A stretch of 64,000 nucleotides of DNA from Verrucomicrobiota bacterium (GTDB taxonomy: Bacteria; Chlamydiota; Chlamydiia; Chlamydiales; Rhabdochlamydiaceae): positions 1 through 64,000 of the forward strand of contig JAFEGH010000004.1 in NCBI GenBank assembly GCA_018240065.1, in the 5' to 3' direction. The notes beneath the pieces are model-generated. The model did no database searches and was not told where the DNA came from. It saw nothing but the letters and a program-made list of their open reading frames with translations. Shown piece after piece: positions 45,887 through 54,916 of this stretch (within the stretch, counting starts at the first letter, position 1; every line of letters starts with the position of its first letter). The translations under genes were made by a program, and so were the position numbers.

Positions 45887-47122
45887 ATGCGAATATGCCT
45901 TTTTTTATCCTTCTTGGCTGCATTAGCAGGCTGCAAAAACAACAATGACACTCCGCCTGTCATTTCCCAGTCTCAGAACTCCCTTAATGACTCTGCTCAA
46001 CATGTATATGGGCGCTTCGCGTATAAGATGATTCAAGAGCATGGGCTATGGGGATATAATGTGGTACTTCCTGTCTCTCAGGATAGTATCGAGACGATGG
46101 GCATGCAATTACTGACGATGCGAATGATCCCCTTAGCTCAGGCTCGTGGCATCCTCCTTGTAGCTGGAAGCGCTCTTTTAGAAGAGATTAAAAATCAGTC
46201 TCAAATACAGCCCTATTTGCCTCCAGACTTCGGCTGGGACAATATTATGCTGGGGATTACTTTTGTAGATCAGGCTGGAAAACGTGTCGCTGACTCTGAA
46301 AGCGTTACAAGCGTGGCTCTGGTCGATGGACATTTGATCTATAGATCCTTCGATCCAAAAAGCGGTAAATGCCAAGTTGTCCATAAAGAAACAGCCAAGG
46401 AAGCCTATAAAGAAATGGTTGCATCGAAATTCTGGGATCAAAAGTGGGACTGGAGTCTTTTGGCTACTTCCCCTCCTCCCGGATCTGAATGGCTGGCTGC
46501 GGAAGATCAGAGGGCGAACATTCTTGAATTAAATACATTGTACAGCCAGAAATATTCCCAAGCAGCCCCCAGACCGCAAATTAATGATCAGGATAAAACC
46601 AATCTAAGCCTCGATCTCAAAAAATCGAAAGACTCAGTCACCAAATTAAACGTTAATTTGCCTTCGAATTTTGTGTTTGGATTTGAAGATTCAAGTAATG
46701 AATTTTTCATGTTTGAATATATCCCAAAAGGGGAGGATTTGAATGGCTGGACTGAAATTATTACAATTTCACAATATAAAATGCAAAATCCCAGGATCAC
46801 CGATTACATTAGAAATATGGCAAAACAATATAGTGGAACCGGAGCAGATTTCAGCCATGAGATCCGCAAAGAAAAAGATCTCCCGGTTGCCCTTACAATA
46901 ACGGATCTTGATGCTGTGACTCCGAGTATGGTTCCCTCTCTAAAGGGTTCCAGGATCTCACAGAAAAAAGAACTTGTCATGACTAAGATCTATCAGGGCG
47001 ATCAAAGCATGTCCGTCGTTCAATATTCAATTAGATATGATACTGGAAAGACCACTCTCACAGCAAAAGATGAGCTGAAAAACAAAATGGAGCGTTTCCT
47101 CAATACTTGCACTATTGAATAA
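45887..47122 (+). CDS. 411-residue lipoprotein of unknown function
   Basis: The N-terminus is a lipoprotein signal with lipobox LAGC (residues 13-16), so the protein should be anchored in a membrane. Residues about 70-160 (ARGILLVAGSALLEE, IQPYL, then a strand-rich part ending in KEAYKEMV) resemble the 181-residue lipoprotein at 50674. The C-terminal half (FVFGFEDSSNEFFMFEYIPK... ) looks like a separate beta-rich domain. No known family was recognised. ATG at 45887 with GAGG seven bases upstream. AT-richer than the preceding operon. Confidence 0.75.
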   Translation: MRICLFLSFLAALAGCKNNNDTPPVISQSQNSLNDSAQHVYGRFAYKMIQEHGLWGYNVVLPVSQDSIETMGMQLLTMRMIPLAQARGILLVAGSALLEEIKNQSQIQPYLPPDFGWDNIMLGITFVDQAGKRVADSESVTSVALVDGHLIYRSFDPKSGKCQVVHKETAKEAYKEMVASKFWDQKWDWSLLATSPPPGSEWLAAEDQRANILELNTLYSQKYSQAAPRPQINDQDKTNLSLDLKKSKDSVTKLNVNLPSNFVFGFEDSSNEFFMFEYIPKGEDLNGWTEIITISQYKMQNPRITDYIRNMAKQYSGTGADFSHEIRKEKDLPVALTITDLDAVTPSMVPSLKGSRISQKKELVMTKIYQGDQSMSVVQYSIRYDTGKTTLTAKDELKNKMERFLNTCTIE

Positions 47123-47454
47123 TTGGTGGGCCTGAATAAGAGCTACCTGCTTTTTTCATTTGCATAAAGCCCCTCCTCCTGTTAGAGTGCGTACCACTTT
47201 CATGTCCCTAAATAGGCATAAGGAATAAGAGGGGGCCAGCCCCCTCCAAAGCGTTTAAAAAATGATGTATGTAAACTCCGCCAGATCTTTTGGATTTGAG
47301 GCCGGCCTTGGTATGAACGCCAAGTGCAACGGTGGCGCGGGGTCATACCCTACCGTCATTTGCTAACTGCTTACTTCCTCGCCTAAAAACTTTTCTTAGA
47401 TCCCACGAAACATCAGAAGCCGCCGGCGAGGAATAACACTCAACGGAGGACCGT
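47123..47454. other. intergenic region with folded brnQ leader
   Basis: No convincing gene. A 7-bp hairpin (GAGGGGG/CCCCCTC, 47229-47246) lies early on and could end the upstream lipoprotein transcript, though no T-run follows. A strongly folded segment occupies 47310-47433. A 34-codon open frame (47262-47366) has no ribosome-binding site. Confidence 0.5.
47310..47433 (+). promoter_or_regulatory. structured 5' leader of brnQ
   Basis: Two perfect stems precede brnQ. The first is two-tier: GGTATGA/TCATACC (47310-47316 with 47343-47349) around CGCCA/TGGCG. The second is nine pairs, TTCCTCGCC/GGCGAGGAA (47375-47383 with 47425-47433), ending 21 bases before the ATG and just before the GGAGG ribosome-binding site. 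It may be a cis-regulatory RNA; no known riboswitch class was recognised. Confidence 0.5.
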
Positions 47455-48603
47455 ATGAACACGAAGACTGTTTCTAAGAAAACAAACATGAATATTATTT
47501 TTACCGGGATGGCTCTCTTCTCGATGTTTTTCGGGGCCGGTAATCTCATTTTCCCCCTGCTCGTAGGACACTCCGCCGGCAGTGAGACCCCTTATGCCCT
47601 TCTTGGCCTAGCCATCTCCGCGGTCGGATTTCCATTCCTAGGTCTTATCGCCATGATGATGTGCTCCGGAAACCTGAGCACATTTTTAAGCCGTCTTGGA
47701 AGGTCTCCCGCTTTTATCCTTCTCTTCATTTTGCAGATAACGCAGGGGCCTCTTGGCTGCATGCCTCGCCTGATTACGTTAATGCACGCAAGCGTTAAAG
47801 CTTATCTTCCGGCCTTTTCGCTTGTGCTCTTTAGCGCGCTGATCTGCGTCGCCATTTTTCTTCTCTGCTTCCGCCCCAATAAGATTGTGTCCATCCTTGG
47901 AGTCGCGCTCACGCCCGTGTTCCTTTTGACTTTAGCGACGCTGGTCGGCGTGGGGATGTTCAACGCTCCTCCGCCCTCCGCACCGACAGGAACTTCGATG
48001 TACCATTTCGTGGAAGGCTTTAAGGGCGGATACCAGACGATGGACCTGATCCTCGCCATTCTTTTCTCAACGATCATCATTCCCCATCTTTTCCAGGAAG
48101 CGGAAGGATTATCCCCGCAAGAAACTAAGACCTATGTCAGGAAAAAAATGCTCATCGCAAGTTCGATTGCTGCAGGACTCCTCATGGCTTCCTATCTGGG
48201 CCTATGCTGGATCGCCTCTCGTTATCATGCGCCTGCCGCTCCGGAAGACTTGCTTTCCGTCATCTCTTTTCAAATCTTCGGCCCCTTGGGGGGACTCATC
48301 GCGATGCTTGCCATTTTTCTGGCTTGCCTCACAACAGCGATCTCCATGGCAAGAGTCTTCTCTGAATACATCAGAAAGGATCTCTTCAAAGAGAAAATCT
48401 CCGCTAACTTGGCGATCATCATTACCCTCGCAGGAACTGCCTGCGTGGCTTGCCTGGGATTTTCAGGGATCATGCGTATGCTAAGCCCGATTTTAGATGT
48501 TTTATATCCGGGACTGATCGTCCTTTGTGTTTACAACATCATCGATCAGCTTTACTTGAAAGAGCGCATGCCCAGGTTTGAAGCAGAGGTGTCAACCGAC
48601 TGA
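47455..48603 (+). CDS. brnQ: branched-chain amino acid:cation symporter BrnQ
   Basis: A 382-residue polytopic transporter of the LIVCS family, which imports Leu, Ile and Val with Na+ or H+. The N-terminal signature GMALFSMFFGAGNLIFP is characteristic, and about eleven to twelve membrane segments follow. It is slightly shorter than E. coli BrnQ. C. trachomatis has a brnQ as well (CT554). ATG at 47455 with GGAGG six bases upstream, at the end of a folded leader. It would feed leucine dehydrogenase and protein synthesis. Confidence 0.92.
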   Translation: MNTKTVSKKTNMNIIFTGMALFSMFFGAGNLIFPLLVGHSAGSETPYALLGLAISAVGFPFLGLIAMMMCSGNLSTFLSRLGRSPAFILLFILQITQGPLGCMPRLITLMHASVKAYLPAFSLVLFSALICVAIFLLCFRPNKIVSILGVALTPVFLLTLATLVGVGMFNAPPPSAPTGTSMYHFVEGFKGGYQTMDLILAILFSTIIIPHLFQEAEGLSPQETKTYVRKKMLIASSIAAGLLMASYLGLCWIASRYHAPAAPEDLLSVISFQIFGPLGGLIAMLAIFLACLTTAISMARVFSEYIRKDLFKEKISANLAIIITLAGTACVACLGFSGIMRMLSPILDVLYPGLIVLCVYNIIDQLYLKERMPRFEAEVSTD

Positions 48604-48817
48604 TTAGATAAACAAGACGCAGTTGAGCTTTTCTTGAATATGAGTTCTATTCCAATAAAGTTGATGAGAACGAATTTCCAGAAAAGCTCAAAACGGTCAA
48701 TTCGTGGCAAAGCAATTCAGGCAGTGGTTCTTAAGTAACTCATTTAAAGAAATCATTTCTATTAACTCGCCGTACAACTAAAATTTTAATTCTCGGATAT
48801 TTAAATTCAGAGGATTT

Positions 48818-50677
48818 ATGGCAATTGATAGCGTTGATTCTATAGGCGATGTTGCGGATGATTTCGATGACATCGACTGGAAAGAGATCCTGGATCTTCC
48901 ATTATGGAATGGTCGGGAGGTTGAGCAGCTTTCTCGTTTGGTCCAGCTCAATTTTGTTGTTTCTCAAATCCACTCCCAATTTAGTCAAAAGGGATTCCAC
49001 GACAACAAGCACGTCCAAGTGGGCTGCAGACGTTTCGAAATCATCAACCTTTCCGAAGATCCCTTCTTCGAATTTGCAAAGCACGCCCAGTCTCCATTCG
49101 CTCTTCACCGCCCCAGCGACTATGAATTCTCTTTAGCTGACCCTACTCAGCTGAATCCCGAGATCAGCGACTGTAAAAACATGTTCAGCCGTGCCTGGAA
49201 GGGAGTGAAGAAAGGCGCGAAAAAAGTGGCTCACTTCGTCAGAGACCATAAAAAAGAGATTCTGATCGCAGCTGCCGCAGCCGCAGTCATAGCCGGAGGA
49301 ATAGTCGTTGCTGGCGCACTAAGTGGAGCCGCCGCTGCAGATGCCGCTGCCAATCGGCGCAAAGAGGAGGAAGACACCCATTCTCCCGAAGGAACAGATG
49401 CTGAGCCTCCCGCGCCTCCTCCTGAACCTGATCCCATTGCCGCTCATCCTCTTCCCGAGCTAACCGCACCTAGTATCACAGAGCAGCTTCCTGTAGACCC
49501 GACTATTCAAAGTCCGATCAGCAGCCACATGCAAACTCTCCAGGCAGCCCGAAGCGGCGTAGAACCCCCCGAAATTCATCCCCCCACAATGCCAACAGCT
49601 GATCCTAACACCGATAATTTGACCGCCTCAGCCGGAGATCACATCAGCAATCCTCAATCAGCGGCAGGAGTTCCATCAGATAGTAGCATTGCTACTTTCT
49701 TTCAACACGCATGGGGTGTTGTCAAAATCGGACTAGACGTAGTTGGACGCAGCGTGACGGCGCCAGAAATGCAGGATTCTACTTCCCCCTTGGTCCTCTT
49801 CAGCCAGGAGGAAATTGATAAGCTAAAGGGGAATGAGGTTATCCCTCTAGATCTCTCTTCGCAGCAAGAGAAGTTAAAAGCTGATGTCGCTTTGTCGATT
49901 AAGAATGGGTTCACCGCTTTTTTGGAAAGTTTAAGCAGTGCCCCTGAATTGATAAACAGTTATAGGCTTAATGGAGAGGCTCCAGCTCCTTCTCGATCAA
50001 TGTGTTTTCATACAGAAGGAACCCGTGAGACTGGGACGAAAATTACCTTTATCAATGGCATTGGGAACTCTTTTGAGGATTCGTATGGCAGTGCACAGTA
50101 TATTAGCTCATTAGGGTCCAATGTGCAAATCGATGGCATTTACAATAAAAGCAATTGGGCGCCAATCGATGTTGCAGAAGCCCTTCTTTTTAATTATCAG
50201 GGGTACTCTCCGGTTACTCAGGATTTGCTCATGAAGGAATGGAGCGATTTTCATATAGAAAACATAGGCAACCCTGATGCAAAAATCCTGCACTTCTGCC
50301 ATAGTCAAGGTGCTATACATACCTATAATGCGCTCATGAGACTGCCTAAAGAAATTAGAGATCGAATTATTGTGGTGGCGATTGCTCCTGCGATAGTTAT
50401 TCCCGAGGAGTGTTGCTTTGATTCATATAATTACATCAGCAGCAAGGACCTAGTGCATTATGGGCAGGATTTTGTGACGCACATTTCAGCTAATATGAAT
50501 GAAGCTTTGCGGTCTGAGCTGCTTTCCTGTCTGGCTAAAAACAAAGATCAATTAATTGTCTTAGCGCCTCATAATGAGTCTGATTTATTGGATCATGGGC
50601 TTAAGAATGATACTTACAAGAAGAGAATTCAAGACCATATAGAAGATTATAGCGAGCATGATGGGGAATATAAATGA
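48818..50677 (+). CDS. DUF687-like chlamydial protein with alpha/beta-hydrolase-type motif
   Basis: A 619-residue protein. Order: charged N-terminal region; lysine-rich stretch (KKGAKKVAHFVRDHKK) then an alanine/glycine-rich membrane segment at about 148-178; a long Pro/Glu linker (about 180-270); a C-terminal domain from about 375. That domain holds FINGIGNSFEDSY, IDGIYNKSN and CHSQGAIHTYNAL, with S496 in a nucleophile-elbow-like H-S-Q-G. The FINGI and IYN phrases recall the Chlamydiae-specific DUF687 family. There is no Sec signal. A membrane-inserted effector or inclusion-associated hydrolase is possible but unproven. Its stop overlaps the start of a lipoprotein gene by four bases. The 3' third is clearly AT-richer than the 5' part. 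Confidence 0.7.
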   Translation: MAIDSVDSIGDVADDFDDIDWKEILDLPLWNGREVEQLSRLVQLNFVVSQIHSQFSQKGFHDNKHVQVGCRRFEIINLSEDPFFEFAKHAQSPFALHRPSDYEFSLADPTQLNPEISDCKNMFSRAWKGVKKGAKKVAHFVRDHKKEILIAAAAAAVIAGGIVVAGALSGAAAADAAANRRKEEEDTHSPEGTDAEPPAPPPEPDPIAAHPLPELTAPSITEQLPVDPTIQSPISSHMQTLQAARSGVEPPEIHPPTMPTADPNTDNLTASAGDHISNPQSAAGVPSDSSIATFFQHAWGVVKIGLDVVGRSVTAPEMQDSTSPLVLFSQEEIDKLKGNEVIPLDLSSQQEKLKADVALSIKNGFTAFLESLSSAPELINSYRLNGEAPAPSRSMCFHTEGTRETGTKITFINGIGNSFEDSYGSAQYISSLGSNVQIDGIYNKSNWAPIDVAEALLFNYQGYSPVTQDLLMKEWSDFHIENIGNPDAKILHFCHSQGAIHTYNALMRLPKEIRDRIIVVAIAPAIVIPEECCFDSYNYISSKDLVHYGQDFVTHISANMNEALRSELLSCLAKNKDQLIVLAPHNESDLLDHGLKNDTYKKRIQDHIEDYSEHDGEYK

Positions 50678-51219
50678 GGTTTTTTGTTTTCTTGTTATTG
50701 GCAGTGCTAATTAATGGGTGTGGTGGTGGAACTGTGAGTCCACAACCCCAACGAAGTCCCAAATCGCAGTTGGTGCATGAACTAAGTGAAGGTGTCTTCA
50801 AGGAATTAATCTTAGAGAAAAATCTTTATCCTTGTGAGTGCGGAGGGAGAATGATGGATCAAATTAAATTGCTTCACTGGGGCTTTGATTATTACAAAGA
50901 GATTGATATTGAAGAAGGGCGTGAATTATTGATCACAGCAGCTCATAGACTTTTGAAAGCTATTAATGAGGATGAGAGAATTCGACCTTATTTAGCAACT
51001 TATCCATTTAAGCCGGAAAATATTGAACTGCGAATTTTTTTACATAATTCTGATGGCTCTCCTATTGGGCCTGGAAAATTGTGTATTGTGTCGATTCTTG
51101 AGGGAGTTTTGAATTATAAGGTCGAAGACGCAGTAAACCTGCCCTTTAGAAAAATCCTTGTAGAAACATTCCAAGAAGCTGAAGACAAGATGAATGCGCC
51201 GCTTCCTCAGGCGATTTAG
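50674..51219 (+). CDS. 181-residue lipoprotein coupled to the DUF687-like gene
   Basis: Lipoprotein signal with lipobox INGC (residues 13-16). The body (EEGRELLITAAHRLLKAI, RIRPYL, PENIELRIFLHN, then a strand and ETFQEAEDKM) is related to the middle of the 411-residue lipoprotein at 45887. Two further cysteines occur in YPCECGG. ATG overlaps the upstream stop (ATGA), so production is tied to the DUF687-like protein. Function unknown; its pairing suggests a partner, anchor or protective role. AT-rich. Confidence 0.72.
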   Translation: MRFFVFLLLAVLINGCGGGTVSPQPQRSPKSQLVHELSEGVFKELILEKNLYPCECGGRMMDQIKLLHWGFDYYKEIDIEEGRELLITAAHRLLKAINEDERIRPYLATYPFKPENIELRIFLHNSDGSPIGPGKLCIVSILEGVLNYKVEDAVNLPFRKILVETFQEAEDKMNAPLPQAI

Positions 51220-51372
51220 AAATCAGCCGAAAATTCATTTATTCCTCAGAATGAAAGTTCAAGAACTTTGATAGCATCGTTAGAAACACGCATCAGGAAA
51301 ATCATGAGCGGATATACTATTGCTCTGTGATGGAATTTCCTTCCTTGGGTCTAATTTTCAGGAGAATGTCTG

Positions 51373-52404
51373 ATGAAAGCAGTCGTTATGAATGGATTTG
51401 GCTCTGCAGATGTTTTTACTTTGCAGGAGCGTCCGATTCCCTTGCCAAAAGAGGGGGAAGTGAGGATTCGGATTAAAGCTGCCGCGTTCAATCCGGTCGA
51501 TTGGAAAATTCGGGAAAATTGGTTTGGTGGCGATCCGAACCAAATTCTGGGGTGCGATTGCAGCGGCATTGTCGACGCGATAGGCCCGGATGTGAAGGAA
51601 TTTGCTGTCGGCGATGAAGTGTACGCGATGTCTATCATACGCAGTTCCAATGGAAGCTATGCCGAGTTCGTCTGCGTGCCCGTCGAACTGGCTACCGCAA
51701 AACCTCGTCAATTGACGTTTGAAGAAGCCGCTGCAATACCGCTGGCCGCCATGACTGCCTACCGGGCGACCCTTGCCCTCCCTGTCTATAAAACTCGAGA
51801 TTCTGTTTTTGTTGCAGGAGCTGGAGGGGGTGTCGGATCCTTTGCGACGCAGTTCATCAGGCAGGCAGGGGTCAAAGAGATTATCACAATCGCCAAAGAT
51901 GAGAAGAGCGCGCTTTTTCTACAGAGAAACCTTGGGTTCGCAAAAGATCACATTCTCATTTACGAAGGACTCACTATTGAGCAAATGAAAGAGAAACTGA
52001 TCGCGATGAACAAAGGGGATCTTTTTGAAGCGACAGTGGACCTTGTTGGGCAAGAGATAAAACGCCTTTGCCTGGAGCTCACCGGCTATTCAGGCCACTT
52101 TTCCACTATCCTTCCCGAAGATGACTTTGTTTTCCCGATTTGGAATGAAAACTCGATACCGCGGGGTAGAAACATGTCTATCCTCCAAGTTGCAGTGGGA
52201 GCCCAATTGGGTCAGGCGGACCGGAGGTATTGGGACATCTACGCCTACCATTTGGAGCTGATCTCAGAGATGTTGGAGAAGGGGACTCTCAAGCCTCCGG
52301 TTGTGGAAGTCGTAGGCTTACTTAGCGCGAGCACCGTCCAAAAAGCGCATCGCTTGCTCGAGCAGGGACGCGTCAAAGGCAAACTCGTCATGGCCATAGG
52401 ATAA
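51373..52404 (+). CDS. zinc-type alcohol dehydrogenase/quinone oxidoreductase family protein
   Basis: A 343-residue medium-chain dehydrogenase/reductase. The GroES-like N-terminal part has FNPVDWKI and GCDCSGIVDAIG; the NAD(P)-binding turn is AGAGGGVGSFATQ near residue 153. The catalytic zinc ligands of true alcohol dehydrogenases are not evident, so a quinone- or enone-reductase type is likelier. ATG at 51373 with AGGAGA seven bases upstream. It stands alone among accessory genes. Confidence 0.85.
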   Translation: MKAVVMNGFGSADVFTLQERPIPLPKEGEVRIRIKAAAFNPVDWKIRENWFGGDPNQILGCDCSGIVDAIGPDVKEFAVGDEVYAMSIIRSSNGSYAEFVCVPVELATAKPRQLTFEEAAAIPLAAMTAYRATLALPVYKTRDSVFVAGAGGGVGSFATQFIRQAGVKEIITIAKDEKSALFLQRNLGFAKDHILIYEGLTIEQMKEKLIAMNKGDLFEATVDLVGQEIKRLCLELTGYSGHFSTILPEDDFVFPIWNENSIPRGRNMSILQVAVGAQLGQADRRYWDIYAYHLELISEMLEKGTLKPPVVEVVGLLSASTVQKAHRLLEQGRVKGKLVMAIG

Positions 52405-52477
52405 TTCTCACCGTTTGCAAAGAGCCGCGGTTCTGTGATAAACTGTCCTGCAAATTTCATTGCGATTGGAGGCTAAA

Positions 52478-52999
52478 ATGCGCAAATCTGTTTGTTCGAC
52501 TATTGTGATTGCTTTGGCGAGTTTCAACTTCAATACTGCCCACGCAGCAGAGGTTTCGCAATTCATGGAAAATAGTGCTTCTCCCTTTACGCCTGATTCC
52601 GTTTTGCCCGATGGGGTCGATGTGTCGATCTCGACCAACCCTTACACTGGAAAATCTGCCCCGGCGCGCAAAGGGACAGTGGCTGCCACGTTAAATAACA
52701 TTGCAAGGCTCAACAAGCTCCTGATGGAAGCTAATCGCGAACAAGATGTGCAAGCGCTCATTGAAGCCATTGATAAACTGATTCCTTCGCTGGATGCTAT
52801 CGGGGTATTTGATCTGTTTGAACCGGCCTACTGGATTGGCGAGGGAGAGCAGCTTGGGCGCGTTGCTGCGATCATGCTCTACTTCAAGCATTATCCGGAA
52901 AAATTGACACCGGAGTTGAACATGCAATTACATTCCTTGAAGAGGGTTCTGCGATGCCCCTATTTGAAAGCGCTCTTCGACGATCTTGACTTTTTATGA
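52478..52999 (+). CDS. secreted protein of unknown function
   Basis: A 173-residue protein with a signal peptide (MRKSVCSTIVIALASF, cleavage likely after AHA). The mature part is short, with a helical leucine-rich middle (LNNIARLNKLLMEANRE) and no recognised domain. ATG 52478 is chosen because GGAGG ends five bases upstream; a TTG six codons earlier is not supported. It ends 12 bp before a convergent membrane-protein gene. Confidence 0.65.
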   Translation: MRKSVCSTIVIALASFNFNTAHAAEVSQFMENSASPFTPDSVLPDGVDVSISTNPYTGKSAPARKGTVAATLNNIARLNKLLMEANREQDVQALIEAIDKLIPSLDAIGVFDLFEPAYWIGEGEQLGRVAAIMLYFKHYPEKLTPELNMQLHSLKRVLRCPYLKALFDDLDFL

Positions 53000-53011
53000 T
53001 AGCAGAGACTG

Positions 53012-53506
53012 TCACCTTTTCAGGTAACGGTAAATGAAGAAGCCCCCTCGGCCTACAAAAAAGCCTGTGACGATGGACGAGGAGATCGTGTCGGCAAGGT
53101 AAATGCCGTAGGGGACGCTGGAGTGGGTTGCATAGTAATAACCCCAGAAAAATTTCAGGACGAAAATCAAAACGATTAGAACGATAGTGGAGTAGTTTGG
53201 CGGGATTGTCAGGGTAGCTTTGCTGCGGTCAATGCCAAGACGCCAGGAGCGGACTTCTTTCACTCCGCCAAATGTCCCGGCGGCAAGGAAAATCACCCAC
53301 CAAATGACCAATGATGCGTGTCCAAGAGAGACCTTGCCGTAGATGTCGTAGCAGGCCCAGCCAAGGAAAAATAGAGGCATGAGAACAATCCGTTGGATGG
53401 GGACTTTGCGCGCCTTCATCGATTGAATGCCTATGCTCATCAGATAAAAAAAGAGCACATACACCCACCAGGGGGCTCCGCTAATTGCCTGCCAAAGATT
53501 ATCCAT
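53012..53506 (-). CDS. conserved-looking membrane protein
   Basis: A 164-residue protein with about five hydrophobic segments. The opening (PWWVYVLFFYLMSIGIQSMKARKVP) resembles small DUF6622-type membrane proteins, but this match is by eye only. Function unknown. ATG at 53506. Confidence 0.6.
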   Translation of the reverse strand: MDNLWQAISGAPWWVYVLFFYLMSIGIQSMKARKVPIQRIVLMPLFFLGWACYDIYGKVSLGHASLVIWWVIFLAAGTFGGVKEVRSWRLGIDRSKATLTIPPNYSTIVLIVLIFVLKFFWGYYYATHSSVPYGIYLADTISSSIVTGFFVGRGGFFIYRYLKR

Positions 53507-53577
53507 AAGTCCATCCGAGTGTTAAATTTTATTTAACAAATGAGGAGGATTTAAGCAATGCGCGGTTAGTTATTGAT

Positions 53578-53597
53578 ACAGCAGAGGAGGTCGCCGT
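53578..53597. repeat. 20-bp direct repeat, left copy, beside the Fic gene
   Basis: This 20-base string (beginning acagcagagg) is identical to 54929-54948. The left copy is four bases beyond the end of the Fic gene. Confidence 0.9.
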
Positions 53598-53601
53598 TCT
53601 C

Positions 53602-54699
53602 TCAGAACCGCTTTAGATTCAATTTATAACGGGTATGGCGGAGTTCCCCGGTTTTGGTCAAAGCGCCTTTTTCAACAAGATCGGTCAAATCGCGTGTCGC
53701 TGTGGCCCTCGTCGTCTTTGTGATGGCGATATAATTTTCAGCGCTTAAGCCTCCCTTAAAGCCATTTGGTCCTTCTGCAAACATTCTCAGCAATGCCTTT
53801 GTTTGCCTGAGATTGATTTGTCCGGAGAGAGCGTTGAGCATCTTTGATTTTTCGATCAAAAAATAGAGATGGTTCGTCGATTCTTCCTGTGCTTGTAAAA
53901 CCACCTGAGCAAAAAATTCCACCCAATCCTGCGCTTCTAATGTGCGATTGCATTTTTCGAGGGCTGCGTAATACTCTTTTTTCCGGCTTTCCAATAATTT
54001 GGAAATGGCTATCAATGTAGGACGCCCTACCCCCTGGGATAGTATTTTTTCCGCTAAAACACGACCAATTCTTCCGTTACCGTCCTCGAAAGGGTGGATG
54101 CTCTCAAAATAGACATGAGCGATGGCTGCTCGTCCGAGGATAGAGCCAGAGGGATTTTTGGAATTGTACCAACGGATAAATGTTTCCATTTCCTCCGGAA
54201 CTTTTGCTGAAGGAGGCGCTTCGAAGAAGACTGTCGGAGAGTCGTATCGATTGGAAACGATTTGCATCGGTTCTGCATGAGTGCGATATTTCCCACAGTC
54301 ATCAATTCGGGAGGAGCCGTCGAAAAGCATGGCATGCCACTTCCAGAGCATTTCATGTGTCAATGGTTTATCGAACGAGTCGTAGACACTGCAAAGAAGC
54401 TGTGCCATTTGCGATTCTTTGTTGATCCCTTGCTTTTGGGAGGTTTGCAGCCCGAAGTGTTTCTTGATGGAAGATTGCAAACTTTCTCTATCAAGGATCT
54501 CTCCTTCTATTCTTGAGCTTTCCAAACCTTCTGAACTTAGAATTTCAACAATAAATCGATTATATTCTTGCTCGCCGATTGTTTTTAGACATGCGAAAGC
54601 GCTGCCGACCCCCAAGAGAAATTGCTTTTCCATTTGAGATATTCGATCGGGGTCATACTCAAACTCGGGCCAATTTGGCAATTCCCAGTTCCAGGTCAT
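53602..54699 (-). CDS. Fic/DOC-family protein with DUF4172-type N-terminus
   Basis: A 365-residue protein. The catalytic Fic motif is complete at residues 202-210 (HPFEDGNGR). An N-terminal auto-inhibitory helix of class II is present (S61-S-R-I-E65-G66). A winged-helix-like C-terminus follows (TKTTRATATRDLTDLVEKGAL). Such proteins transfer AMP or similar groups to proteins and are kept inactive by the glutamate. A self-regulated cytoplasmic enzyme or a translocated effector are both possible; no Sec signal. AT-richer than core genes and flanked by a 20-bp direct repeat, suggesting insertion. Confidence 0.9.
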   Translation of the reverse strand: MTWNWELPNWPEFEYDPDRISQMEKQFLLGVGSAFACLKTIGEQEYNRFIVEILSSEGLESSRIEGEILDRESLQSSIKKHFGLQTSQKQGINKESQMAQLLCSVYDSFDKPLTHEMLWKWHAMLFDGSSRIDDCGKYRTHAEPMQIVSNRYDSPTVFFEAPPSAKVPEEMETFIRWYNSKNPSGSILGRAAIAHVYFESIHPFEDGNGRIGRVLAEKILSQGVGRPTLIAISKLLESRKKEYYAALEKCNRTLEAQDWVEFFAQVVLQAQEESTNHLYFLIEKSKMLNALSGQINLRQTKALLRMFAEGPNGFKGGLSAENYIAITKTTRATATRDLTDLVEKGALTKTGELRHTRYKLNLKRF

Positions 54700-54916
54700 G
54701 AGGAATAGAACTCCTTTCTATAACTCATAATTATACATAAAAATGATTTATAGAACAAGACGCTATCACTCATAGGCTCTTAGGAGTGATGCTGTAAGCC
54801 GCTTATTATAAAATGGATGAGTTAAAATTTAAGGGGTGGAGGGCGCGGTTCTGCGATCGCTCTTAAGTCATTTGCGGCTAAGAAGGTAGGATGAAGAGGT
54901 CTGTCCGGTTTCGAAT

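Noticed and set aside
47262..47366. 34-codon leader gene before brnQ
   Set aside because: No ribosome-binding site and no run of Leu, Ile or Val codons that would mark an attenuator peptide; kept only as a remark in the leader finding.
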